The translations under genes were made by a program, and so were the position numbers. This document shows, piece by piece, positions 25,600 through 33,306 of a stretch of DNA of 52,299 nucleotides. The DNA lies in contig CAJUOA010000010.1 in the NCBI GenBank assembly GCA_910587785.1, forward strand, positions 1 to 52,299. Reading direction: 5' to 3'. This DNA is from an uncultured Oscillospiraceae bacterium (GTDB lineage Bacteria > Bacillota > Clostridia > Oscillospirales > Oscillospiraceae). A model generated the notes under the pieces. It saw only the letters and a program-made list of their open reading frames with translations. It did no database searches and was not told the origin of the DNA. Positions within the stretch are counted from its first letter, which is position 1, and each line of letters starts with the position of its first letter.

Positions 25600-27351
25600 A
25601 TGGCAGAAAACAAGAACGTCCTGTTGTCCGTCAAGGACCTCCATGTCAAGTTCCGTGTCCGCGGCCGGGAACTGACCGCCATCCGGGGGATTTCCCTGGA
25701 CATCCTGGAGAACGAGTCCATCGCCATCGTGGGCGAGTCCGGCTCCGGCAAGTCCGTTTTTACCAAGACCTTCGCGGGGATGCTGGATTCCAACGGCTAT
25801 ATCAGCAACGGGAGCATTGTCTTCCATGACAAGGCCCTGACGGATACCCACGCGAAGCTGACCCCCGCCGCCCAGCAGATGCTCTCCAACGCCGAGGCGA
25901 AGCTCAACGACGCCGCCCGCCTGGAATACGGCGCGGCCACCTACCAGAAGCTCCAGGCCCTGGAGAGCGAGAAGCGGGTGCGCAGCACCCTCAGCGATGA
26001 GGAGCGCGCCGCTTTCGCCAGGGAGCGCAAGGAGCTCCAGGACAAGCACAACAACCTCTTCAACGCCAAGCAGGCCTATGACCCCTCCAAGGAGAAGGAC
26101 AAGATCCGCGAGGCGGGCCGTCGCCTCAAGGAGATGGAGAAGGAGATGAAGGCCCTCGCGGCCAAGGAGGAGCAGGCGGCCAAGGACCGCAAAGCCGCCG
26201 CCGAAAAGGATGCCGCCTTCAACAAGAAGTACGCCGAGCAGAAGGCCGTGCTGGACGCCCAGTATGAGAAGGAGACCAAGCAGGACATCTCGAACCAGGC
26301 CAAGGAGCGCAATAAGATCCTGGCCAAGGAGGTCGTCCTCTCCGTTGAGAGCTACAGCACCGGCAAGCGCGGCAAGCTCTTCAACCAGCTCATCTCCGCC
26401 CTGACCGACGCCATGCGCATGGGCGTAGACCTGGACAGCGACGAACAGCGCAACGCGGTCTTCGCCAACGTCACCAGCTGGGTGAAGTACCTGGACGAGA
26501 CGGCCGACAGCCTCCATGGCGACTGTATGCTGGACCTGGCCCTGGTGAAGAACCCCAAGGAGTGGTGCAAGATCCGCGGTGAGCGCATCGCCACCGTCTT
26601 CCAGGACCCCATGACCAGCCTCAACCCCATCATCACCATCGGCAAGCAGATCACCTCCGTCATCCTCAAGCACCAGAACTGCTCCGAGGTGGAGGCCCGC
26701 CGCCGGGCCATGGAGCTCATGCACAAGGTGGGAATTCCCAACGCCGAGGCCCGCTTCGATGACTACCCCTTCGAGTACTCCGGCGGTATGCGCCAGCGCA
26801 TCGTCATCGCCATCGCACTGTCCTGCCAGCCAAAGATCCTCATCTGCGACGAGCCCACCACGGCCCTGGACGTGACCATCCAGGCGCAGATCCTCCAGCT
26901 CATCAAGGACCTGCAAAAGGAGTTCAAATACACCATCGTCTTCATCACCCATGACCTGGGCGTCGTGGCCAATGTGGCCGACCGTGTGGCGGTGCTGTAC
27001 GCCGGACAGATCGTGGAGCTGGGCACGGCGGAGGAGGTCTTCTACGATCCCCGCCACCCCTACACCTGGGCGCTTTTGAGCTCCCTGCCCCAGCTGGCCC
27101 AGAAGAACACCACGCTCTTCTCCATCGCCGGTACGCCCCCGAGCCTCTACAACCAGATCGTGGGCGACGCCTTCGCGCCCCGCAACCACTACTGCATGAA
27201 GATCGACACCCTGGCCGAGCCGCCCATGTTCCAGGTGTCAGATACCCACTACGCCAAGACGTGGCTTCTGGCCCCCCACGCTCCGAAGATCGAGAAGCCG
27301 GAGGGGATCGACGATATCCACGGCAAGCTCATCAAGGCGTTCAATATTTGA
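25600..27351 (+). CDS. oppD: Oligopeptide ABC ATPase OppD/AmiE with coiled-coil insertion
   Basis: Cytosolic ATPase of the importer. Walker A GESGSGKS (residues 45-52), Q-loop in ATVFQDPMTSLNP (331-343), signature YSGGMRQR (near 395), Walker B ILICDEP and the H-loop ITHDLGVVA are all intact, and the AmiE-like C-terminus with HPYTWALL is present. The 583-residue length is about 230 above the usual 330-355. The excess lies between Walker A and the Q-loop (about residues 80-318) and is very rich in Lys, Glu and Ala, predicted as a long coiled coil. The frame is open throughout, so this is an insertion, not a fusion artefact. AAGGAGG precedes ATG 25600. Confidence 0.92.
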   Translation: MAENKNVLLSVKDLHVKFRVRGRELTAIRGISLDILENESIAIVGESGSGKSVFTKTFAGMLDSNGYISNGSIVFHDKALTDTHAKLTPAAQQMLSNAEAKLNDAARLEYGAATYQKLQALESEKRVRSTLSDEERAAFARERKELQDKHNNLFNAKQAYDPSKEKDKIREAGRRLKEMEKEMKALAAKEEQAAKDRKAAAEKDAAFNKKYAEQKAVLDAQYEKETKQDISNQAKERNKILAKEVVLSVESYSTGKRGKLFNQLISALTDAMRMGVDLDSDEQRNAVFANVTSWVKYLDETADSLHGDCMLDLALVKNPKEWCKIRGERIATVFQDPMTSLNPIITIGKQITSVILKHQNCSEVEARRRAMELMHKVGIPNAEARFDDYPFEYSGGMRQRIVIAIALSCQPKILICDEPTTALDVTIQAQILQLIKDLQKEFKYTIVFITHDLGVVANVADRVAVLYAGQIVELGTAEEVFYDPRHPYTWALLSSLPQLAQKNTTLFSIAGTPPSLYNQIVGDAFAPRNHYCMKIDTLAEPPMFQVSDTHYAKTWLLAPHAPKIEKPEGIDDIHGKLIKAFNI

Positions 27352-27367
27352 GGGGGGAGGATAGAAA

Positions 27368-28675
27368 GTGGCTGCTATGAAACAAGAAACTGAGACCCGC
27401 GTGTCCCATCTGCCGGAGCACGGCCCTATCGATCAGAAGACCGGCAGGGAGGTCCTCCTGTCCCTGAAGAATGTGGACATCACCTTCGGCAAGGGGGACG
27501 ACGCCGTCCGCGCCGTCCAGAACGCGTCCTTTGACATCTACAAGGGGGAGACCTTCTCCCTGGTGGGCGAATCCGGCTCCGGCAAGACCACCATCGGCCG
27601 CGCCGTCATCCGGGTCAACCCGCTGGCCAACGGCGAGATTGACTACAAGGGGGTCCGCATCTCCGGAAAGATCCCCCATACCCTGGACCGGGAGATCATC
27701 CGGAACATCCAGATGGTCTTCCAGGACCCCGCGGCCTGCCTCAACGAGCGGGCCACCGTGGACTACATCATCTCCGAGGGCCTCTACAACTTCCACCTCT
27801 TTGAGAACGAGGCCGACCGCGTAAAAAAGGTGGAGAACATGATCGAGCAGGTGGGCCTCCTGCCGGAGCATTTGACCCGCTACCCCCACGAGTTCTCCGG
27901 CGGACAGCGCCAGCGCATCGGCATCGCCCGGGCCATGGTCATGGAGCCGGAGATGGTGGTGGCTGACGAGCCCATCTCCGCACTGGACGTGTCTATCCGC
28001 GCCCAGGTCCTCAACCTCATGAAGAAGTTCCAGGAGGAGAAGGAGCTGACGTATCTCTTCATCGCCCACGACCTGAGCGTGGTCCGCTTCATCTCCGACC
28101 GCATCGGCGTCATCTACAAGGGGCATATCGTAGAGATCGCGGAGGCGGAGGAGCTCTTCAACTTCCCGCTCCACCCCTACACCCACTCCCTCATCTCCGC
28201 CATCCCCATCCCGGACCCTGAGCTGGAGAAGCGGAAAGTGCTCTACACTTACGATCCCTCCATCCACGACTACTCCACCGACCAGCCGGAGCTGGTGGAT
28301 ATCGGCCATAACCACTTTGTCTATGGCAACAAGAAGGAGATCGAGGAGTACAAGGCCGTTCGGGAGAAGGGGGTACCCCTCAAGCCCATCCAGATCGCGG
28401 AGGAGGGCACGGAGATCAAGCGCGTGGAGACCGCCATCGACGAGGCGAAGCTGCAGGAGTTCCTGGTCCAGCCCCCCCACGACACCGGAAGCATCTGGTA
28501 TGTGGTCTTGTCCTTCCTGCTGCCCATCCTGGGCCTGGTGGGGATGCTCCTCTTCAAGAAGTTCCGGCATATCCGCAACTACAAACAGTGCAGGAAGGGG
28601 ACGATCGCCGGATTCGTCATGCTGGGAATTATCCTGGCGGTGTTCCTGGTCCTGTTCGCCTTCGTGGTGATCTGA
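27368..28675 (+). CDS. oppF: Oligopeptide ABC ATPase OppF/AmiF with C-terminal membrane helices
   Basis: Second ATPase subunit, 435 residues. GESGSGKTT (Walker A, near 68), the Q-loop in MVFQDPAACLNERAT, signature FSGGQRQRIGIARA, Walker B MVVADEPISALDVS and H-loop IAHDLSVVRF are canonical. The AmiF-type tail (SAIPIPDPELEKRKVL, YDPSIHDY) follows. Beyond it the protein continues for about 120 residues and ends in two hydrophobic helices (about 375-392 and 411-433) separated by a basic loop. Membrane helices on this subunit are unusual. The GTG start at 27368 has GGGAGG 7 nt upstream; a Met three codons later is less well placed. Confidence 0.9.
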   Translation: MAAMKQETETRVSHLPEHGPIDQKTGREVLLSLKNVDITFGKGDDAVRAVQNASFDIYKGETFSLVGESGSGKTTIGRAVIRVNPLANGEIDYKGVRISGKIPHTLDREIIRNIQMVFQDPAACLNERATVDYIISEGLYNFHLFENEADRVKKVENMIEQVGLLPEHLTRYPHEFSGGQRQRIGIARAMVMEPEMVVADEPISALDVSIRAQVLNLMKKFQEEKELTYLFIAHDLSVVRFISDRIGVIYKGHIVEIAEAEELFNFPLHPYTHSLISAIPIPDPELEKRKVLYTYDPSIHDYSTDQPELVDIGHNHFVYGNKKEIEEYKAVREKGVPLKPIQIAEEGTEIKRVETAIDEAKLQEFLVQPPHDTGSIWYVVLSFLLPILGLVGMLLFKKFRHIRNYKQCRKGTIAGFVMLGIILAVFLVLFAFVVI

Positions 28676-28676
28676 T

Positions 28677-29942
28677 TTGGGACGCACCACGAGAGGCAGT
28701 CAGGACCGCTTCCGCCCCAGACCCGTGGAGCGGCTGGAGGTGGACGGGGACGCTGTCAGCAAGGGCCGGCTGGCCGTAGTGCTGATCCTTGCGGCGGTCG
28801 GCGTGTCCTTCCTGGTCTACAGCGCCGCGCAGCTGCTGATCCCCCAGCCGGGGTGGCAGACGGTCCAGGCCGCCGGACTCAGCAGCGGCAGCGACTTCTC
28901 CTTCCTCTACAACAGCAGCTCCAGTAAGGAGGGCAAAGGGGTGAAGGACGTCTATACCCGCGCCTGTCAGGTGTCCTATCAGCTGTTCAACAGCGGGGAG
29001 GAGTTCGAGGGCGTCCGGAATCTCGCCTCCATCAACCGCCATCCCAACGAGGCGCTGGAGGTGGAAGGGGCTCTGTACGAGGCCCTGGAAGCCTTTGCGG
29101 AGCGGGGGCGGCGGGAGCTGTACCTGGGACCAATTTACGAGCGGTACGAGGGCCTCTTCACCTGCGAGGACGACTCTCAGCTGGCCTACTACGACCCCAG
29201 CCTCAGCGAGGAGGTGCGGAAGGAGTACGATGAGGTCCTGTTCTTCGCCAACGACCCCCAGGCCATTGACCTGGAGTTTTTGGGGGAGGGCCGGGTGCGG
29301 CTGAAGGTCTCACCGGAGTACCTGGCCTGGGCCAAGGAGCGGGGCGTGACCAGGTTTCTGGACTTCTTCTGGATGAAAAACGCCTTTGTGGCGGACTATC
29401 TGGCCCGGGAGCTCATCGCCGCCGGGTATACCAAGGGGACGCTGAGCAGCTGCGACGGCTTCTTCCGAACCCTGGACGGCAGCGGTATGGATTACACCTA
29501 CACCGTCCACCACCGGCAGGCGGACGGGATCTGCCCCGCGGCGAACCTCCACTACCAAGGCCCCATGTCCATCGTCCGGATGCGGGATTTTCCCCTGAAC
29601 GAGCGGGATCTTCTGTACTACCGCGCCCTGCCCGGCGGGGAGATGCGAAGCTGCTACCTGGACCCTGCGGACGCCCTGTGCAAGAGCGCCGTCGACAACC
29701 TGATCTGCTATGACCGGGAGATGGGATGCGCCCAGCTCCTGCTGGAGATGATTCCGGTGTATATCACCGGCGAGCCCTTCGGCAGGGAGGAAGCCGCCGC
29801 CCTGGCGGCAAAGGGCGTGGACGCGGTGTTCTGTGAGGACAGCGTGGTCTGCTACACCGACCCTCAGGCGGTCCTGACGGACCTTATGGACCTGACGGAG
29901 GAGGGCGGCGTCCGCTATACGGCGGAGCTGGTGCGCCCCTGA
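28677..29942 (+). CDS. Membrane-anchored ApbE-like protein of uncertain activity
   Basis: A 421-residue protein with one N-terminal membrane helix (about residues 31-55, LAVVLILAAVGVSFLVYSAA) and a large outward domain. The order of elements resembles ApbE flavin transferases: an early N-terminal helix pair with NRHPNEALEVEGALYEAL, a central KNAFVADYLARELIAAGYTKG (where ApbE has its KGYAVD helix), a late CYLDPADAL (where ApbE has HIIDPRTG) and a final alpha/beta portion. The metal and catalytic Asp/Thr of ApbE are not evident, so it is probably not an active flavinyl transferase. It starts with TTG one base after the oppF stop and probably belongs to the importer operon. Confidence 0.6.
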   Translation: MGRTTRGSQDRFRPRPVERLEVDGDAVSKGRLAVVLILAAVGVSFLVYSAAQLLIPQPGWQTVQAAGLSSGSDFSFLYNSSSSKEGKGVKDVYTRACQVSYQLFNSGEEFEGVRNLASINRHPNEALEVEGALYEALEAFAERGRRELYLGPIYERYEGLFTCEDDSQLAYYDPSLSEEVRKEYDEVLFFANDPQAIDLEFLGEGRVRLKVSPEYLAWAKERGVTRFLDFFWMKNAFVADYLARELIAAGYTKGTLSSCDGFFRTLDGSGMDYTYTVHHRQADGICPAANLHYQGPMSIVRMRDFPLNERDLLYYRALPGGEMRSCYLDPADALCKSAVDNLICYDREMGCAQLLLEMIPVYITGEPFGREEAAALAAKGVDAVFCEDSVVCYTDPQAVLTDLMDLTEEGGVRYTAELVRP

Positions 29943-30185
29943 CGGGCGGTCCAAAACCTCATAAATACAGCGGCGGGGAATGTCCGGGAGGGCATCCCCG
30001 CCGCCGCCGATAGTCCCATTTCTCGGATCATGTCCATGATGTGACGGCGGCCTCCGGGCTGATCCGGGAAGATGGCGGGGCCGTGTACGGAGACTGCGCC
30101 TGTCTGGGAATGCGCAGACGCGGGAAAGTAACCTCAGGATAGGATATTTTGTGTTTGGAACAGGATTTTTGCGTGAAATGTACTA
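29943..30185. other. Intergenic region with a GC-rich hairpin
   Basis: No gene seen. A stem formed by CGGCGGGGAATG and CATCCCCGCCG (29971-30005) may end the importer transcript, though it lacks a T run. The base composition becomes distinctly more AT-rich after about 30130. Confidence 0.45.
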
Positions 30186-30248
30186 TTTCGCGAACAATAA
30201 AAATGTTCGCGAAACGATACAGACAGGCGGGAGCTTTTGGTGTATACT
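30186..30248 (+). promoter_or_regulatory. Operator and promoter P1 of the first secreted-peptide gene
   Basis: A perfect dyad TTTCGCGAAC (30186-30195), 9-nt AT centre, GTTCGCGAAA (30205-30214), sits just upstream of a sigma-A promoter with CAGACA (30220-30225), 17-bp spacer and TATACT (30243-30248). The weak -35 abutting a dyad is the layout of an activator-dependent promoter. Almost the same 42 bp occur at P2 (31542). Confidence 0.8.
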
Positions 30249-30281
30249 GGATTTGGACAAAAAAAGAAAGGGTGACCCCTC

Positions 30282-30494
30282 ATGCTGAAAAAACTGACCT
30301 CTCTGCTGCTGTCCCTGCTGCTGTGTCTGTCTTTGATGCCCGGCCAGACCCGGGCTGCCTGTGAACCGGACCCCGCCGGTTCCACCGTGATCGAGGAGTC
30401 TTTGGACCCGGAGACGCCGGAGGAGCCGGTCATGTCTCTGGGGGTCGAGGGGGGAGAAACACCCCCAGATAAGGATGATGCCCCCCACCCCTGA
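30282..30494 (+). CDS. Small secreted peptide, candidate pheromone precursor
   Basis: A 70-residue peptide with a clear Sec signal (MLKK, a Leu-rich core of about 14 residues, PGQTRA, probable cleavage near residue 25-26) and a short acidic, Pro-rich remainder ending DKDDAPHP. No family recognised. AAAGGG lies 9 nt upstream of the ATG. It is driven by P1, whose dyad it shares with the other secreted-peptide gene, and its stop abuts the stop of the convergent HTH-TPR regulator with no gap. That arrangement, regulator plus tiny exported peptide, suggests a precursor of a signalling peptide; the mature form is unknown. Confidence 0.6.
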   Translation: MLKKLTSLLLSLLLCLSLMPGQTRAACEPDPAGSTVIEESLDPETPEEPVMSLGVEGGETPPDKDDAPHP

Positions 30495-31442
30495 TCAGCT
30501 TGGCATCTCCAGCCCTAAATGCTCCCTCATCTCCTGCCGCACAATGGCAAGATCTCTCTTATTTCCATACGCTTTAGAAAGATAAAATGCTTGTGTATAG
30601 CAGTCCGCGCTTCTCTCCCGGTCGCCAAGGAAGAAATAACACTCTCCCATAATTGCCATACATTCGGGAAGAAAATTGTAGTAGCCGTTGGCGTTGCCGG
30701 CTTCGCGGCACTTTTCCGCGTAGCAGATGGCGTCCTTGTACTTCTTTTCCAACGCAAGGTCAATAGCATAATTATGGGCGACTAGACAAAACTGCCTGGC
30801 GTAGCTGTCCAGGCTCTGATTGTTTTTCTCAATATACTTAAGCAATTGGCGGGATATGCTGATTGCTTTTTTCCTGTTCCCAGCTCTGGAATAGGTCCGC
30901 GCGAGCTTGTTGATCAGGACGATCTCCGTCTCGGTGTACCGGAACGCGGCGATCTTCTCCAGGTCAAACAGGGGGACCGTCAGCCGGATGGCCTCCAGCA
31001 GCATATCCAGCCGCTCCCCGCTGCTGTAGGGCCCGTCCGGACGGCCTGCGGTGACCTGTGTGCTCAATGCAAACTGCCGGAAGAGGGGATTGTCCTTCCC
31101 GCACAGGGTCTCCAGCCTCTCCAGGTCCTTCTGGAACTGCTCCAGGAGCCGGGCGCGCTCCTCCCCCTCCGTCTCCTGGCAAAGAACGCTGTTATTTCTG
31201 ATTTTCTTCTGTAAATTATCCGCCTCGATGCTGGGCATGTCCGCCAGCATCAAAAACTGCCTGGAGGGCAGGCCCAGCTTTTCAAACAGCTTGTTCAAGG
31301 TGGTGAAAGAGGGGGCCTGGCTGTCGTTCTCTATGCGGGAGAGGGTGGTCCTGCTGCAGACGCCCTCGCACAGGAACTCCTGAGACCAGCCCTTGGCCTC
31401 CCGCTGCTGCTTGATGTAAGCGCCGATCGGCATCTTTTCCAT
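30495..31442 (-). CDS. HTH-TPR transcriptional regulator, RRNPP-like
   Basis: A 315-residue protein with an N-terminal XRE domain (residues 7-61; GWSQEFLCEGVCSRTTLSRIE is the HTH) and a long helical C-terminal part. That part contains TPR-like repeats (for example YSRAGNRKKAISISRQLLKY, LEKKYKDAICYAEKC, YFFLGDRERSADCYTQAFYL). This is the architecture of Rgg, PlcR and PrgX-type RRNPP receptors, which bind imported peptide pheromones. The ATG at 31440-31442 follows GGAGG; an upstream in-frame extension overlaps the promoter and is unlikely. It is divergent from the second secreted-peptide gene and convergent with the first. Target sites are inferred to be the shared dyads. Confidence 0.82.
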   Translation of the reverse strand: MEKMPIGAYIKQQREAKGWSQEFLCEGVCSRTTLSRIENDSQAPSFTTLNKLFEKLGLPSRQFLMLADMPSIEADNLQKKIRNNSVLCQETEGEERARLLEQFQKDLERLETLCGKDNPLFRQFALSTQVTAGRPDGPYSSGERLDMLLEAIRLTVPLFDLEKIAAFRYTETEIVLINKLARTYSRAGNRKKAISISRQLLKYIEKNNQSLDSYARQFCLVAHNYAIDLALEKKYKDAICYAEKCREAGNANGYYNFLPECMAIMGECYFFLGDRERSADCYTQAFYLSKAYGNKRDLAIVRQEMREHLGLEMPS

Positions 31443-31496
31443 AAACCCGGTCCTCCGTTTCAGATAGGAACAGCAGAGATTTTGCTGTTTTTCCCT

Positions 31497-31525
31497 ATTA
31501 TGCTGTATTTTTTGGAAAATGTCAA
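31497..31525 (-). promoter_or_regulatory. Promoter of the HTH-TPR regulator
   Basis: On the minus strand TTGACA (31520-31525), 17-bp spacer and CATAAT (31497-31502). The P2 dyad begins 8 bp upstream of this -35, so one bound dimer could act on both divergent promoters. Confidence 0.8.
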
Positions 31526-31533
31526 CAGTAAAA

Positions 31534-31604
31534 CTATATCGTTTCGCGGAAATCAAAAATGTGCGCGAAACGATATAGACAGGACCTGCGGGCTGTGATA
31601 TAGT
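31534..31604 (+). promoter_or_regulatory. Operator and promoter P2 of the second secreted-peptide gene
   Basis: A perfect 15-bp inverted repeat, CTATATCGTTTCGCG (31534-31548) and CGCGAAACGATATAG (31564-31578), spaced by 15 nt. The right arm overlaps the -35 TAGACA (31576-31581); a 17-bp spacer leads to TATAGT (31599-31604). Aligned over 42 bp with P1, 36 positions are identical, including the TTTCGCG and CGCGAAA cores and the run into the -35. Confidence 0.85.
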
Positions 31605-31690
31605 ATCCTCAACAGGTCGAAAAAGAGCAAAAAACCGTGTTCACCGGCTTTTAGCTGTTGAATAAATACATTTTTGTGGAGGTAACTACT

Positions 31691-31942
31691 ATGAAGAAGT
31701 CCCGGAAGCTGCTGGCGCTGGTGCTGGCAATGATGATGGCGTTCTCCCTCATGGCCACGGCGTCCGCCGCTTATGAGGAGGAGCATGTACACGACGAGAC
31801 CTGCTGTGAGGCAACGGTCCAGCCCAGGAATCAGGTGATTTGGTGCCCCAGGTGCGGGGCGTCTGCGAGAGTCTGGACAGTTGGCAATACAGAGTTTTTT
31901 GATTGCAGTGGATGTGGAAGCTGGGATAGACCGCTCCACTGA
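31691..31942 (+). CDS. Small secreted zinc-ribbon-like peptide
   Basis: An 83-residue exported protein. A Sec signal (MKKSRK, hydrophobic core, TASA with cleavage about residue 26) precedes a mature part of 57 residues. The mature part has HVHDETCC (33-39) and two CxxC pairs, CPRC (52-55) and CSGC (72-75), so it could bind zinc or form disulfides. GGAGG precedes ATG 31691. It is transcribed from P2, and its stop overlaps the ATG of the next lipoprotein gene (TGATG at 31940), so the two are translationally coupled. Function unknown; it may be a signal, a metal-binding effector or a partner of the lipoproteins. Confidence 0.7.
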   Translation: MKKSRKLLALVLAMMMAFSLMATASAAYEEEHVHDETCCEATVQPRNQVIWCPRCGASARVWTVGNTEFFDCSGCGSWDRPLH

Positions 31943-33291
31943 TGCGTCTATGTAAACAGACTCTCATATTGTTTTTCATCATACCCCTTATGCTCGTTCT
32001 CTCCGCCTGCTCCGCAGGCGGAGAGAACACCACGAAGGATCCTGGGGTCACAACTTTGAGTTATGCCCAAATCAGCGAAGACGGGGTAGACCGGGAGTGG
32101 CTGGAGCGATTTAACAGGGAGCATGAGGGCGAGGTCCAGATCGAGGTTCGGGATTACTCCCCGGCGTCCGAGCATGGAGAGCAGGGAATCAGCCTTTTAA
32201 TGACGGAGATCGCAGCGGGCAAAATTCCGGACATTATTGAGCTCGGCACCTCCGGGGAGACCACGGAACTCCCTTACCAAAAGCTTGCGAAAAAAGGTTT
32301 CTTGGAGGACCTGTGGCCTTACATCGAAAATGATACGGGATTGGGAAGAATCGGGATTATAGAAGCTCCCTTGAAAGCGGCGGAAGTCAACGGCGGCCTT
32401 TACACTGTTTTCAGTGCTTTTCAGCTTCATACGCTGACAGGTCCGAAAGCGGTGGTGGGAGACCGGATCGGTTGGTCGGTGGAGGACCTGCTGGAAGCAT
32501 TCGAGACCATGCCGGAGGGGTCCGCGATTCTGGAAACTTATGAAGATTATTCAGTGAGACAACATTTGCTCTCCTCCTTTCTGTACGGATTTTCGGATCT
32601 GTTCATCGACCTGGAAAGTAGGCAATGTCATTTTGACAGCGAAACATTCCGCTCCATCCTGGACCTTGTCAAACGTGTCCCTGACGAGTGTTGGTGGCAT
32701 CCTTTTTACGCATCGCAGGAGGCCCGAAAGTACGAATATCGAAATCGGCAGATGGACGGCCTGGTTATGCTGGATGACACCAGCTTCATGTATTTCTCTG
32801 GTATTCGGGATGCGGACCTCTATTTTGGCGAAGCAACCTGCATAGGGTATCCAGTGGGGGACGGCAGTTCTGGTGTTTACATAGAGCCTCGCGGTCTCAA
32901 GCTGGCAATGTCCTCCACCTGTGTCGATAAGGATGCCGCTTGGCAGTACATCCGGTGGCTGATTACTCCAAAACCGCGGGAATATGGTTTTGGAGGATTT
33001 GTTACCAATAAAAAAATACATAATCGGCACAAAGAATGGGAGGTCGAATCCGAGCGCGGAGTCCCGGTAGGCAATGGAGACTATTTTTTTGACGATCCTG
33101 TGACGAAGGAGCAGTGCGAGTATGTTACCTCCCTGTTTGACACGAACCGTTCTTCCATCCTGCTGGACAAGAACGTGCGGGACATCGTGCTGGAGGTAGC
33201 CGGGGCGTACTTCGCCGGGGACCGGGACCTGGAGCAGACGGTGCAGATGCTCAACAGCCGCGTCGGGCTGTATCTTAATGAGCAGATGTGA
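31942..33291 (+). CDS. Orphan solute-binding lipoprotein, copy 1
   Basis: A 449-residue family-1-type (SBP_bac_1-like) binding protein. The signal peptide ends in a lipobox LSAC (Cys23), and the mature part has the two-lobe pattern: an IPDIIELGTSGET region near residue 95, LEDLWPYIEND near 120, and a late AMSSTCVDKDAAWQYIRW helix typical of sugar-binding proteins. The closest permease genes belong to the unrelated peptide importer, so no cognate sugar permease is present. It may bind a ligand for sensing rather than transport. It starts inside the TGA of the zinc-ribbon peptide gene and is followed 15 nt later by a close paralogue. Confidence 0.85.
   Translation: MRLCKQTLILFFIIPLMLVLSACSAGGENTTKDPGVTTLSYAQISEDGVDREWLERFNREHEGEVQIEVRDYSPASEHGEQGISLLMTEIAAGKIPDIIELGTSGETTELPYQKLAKKGFLEDLWPYIENDTGLGRIGIIEAPLKAAEVNGGLYTVFSAFQLHTLTGPKAVVGDRIGWSVEDLLEAFETMPEGSAILETYEDYSVRQHLLSSFLYGFSDLFIDLESRQCHFDSETFRSILDLVKRVPDECWWHPFYASQEARKYEYRNRQMDGLVMLDDTSFMYFSGIRDADLYFGEATCIGYPVGDGSSGVYIEPRGLKLAMSSTCVDKDAAWQYIRWLITPKPREYGFGGFVTNKKIHNRHKEWEVESERGVPVGNGDYFFDDPVTKEQCEYVTSLFDTNRSSILLDKNVRDIVLEVAGAYFAGDRDLEQTVQMLNSRVGLYLNEQM
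31996..32028 (+). other. Perfect stem-loop inside the lipobox codons, copy 1
   Basis: GTTCTCTCCGCCTGC and GCAGGCGGAGAGAAC form a 15-bp stem with a 3-nt loop (TCC), about 55 nt into the coding sequence. The same structure occurs at 33370 in the paralogue. It could slow ribosomes at the signal peptide or act as a repressible structure. Confidence 0.6.
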
Positions 33292-33306
33292 AAGGAGACA
33301 AAAGAA

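Noticed and set aside
28321..28690. A minus-strand open frame extending across the end of oppF
   Set aside because: Antisense shadow. oppF continues in frame to its membrane helices with normal codon style.
30134..30488. Minus-strand open frames over the first secreted-peptide gene
   Set aside because: The plus-strand gene has a promoter, a ribosome site and a signal peptide. The minus-strand frames have none of these and cover the P1 operator.
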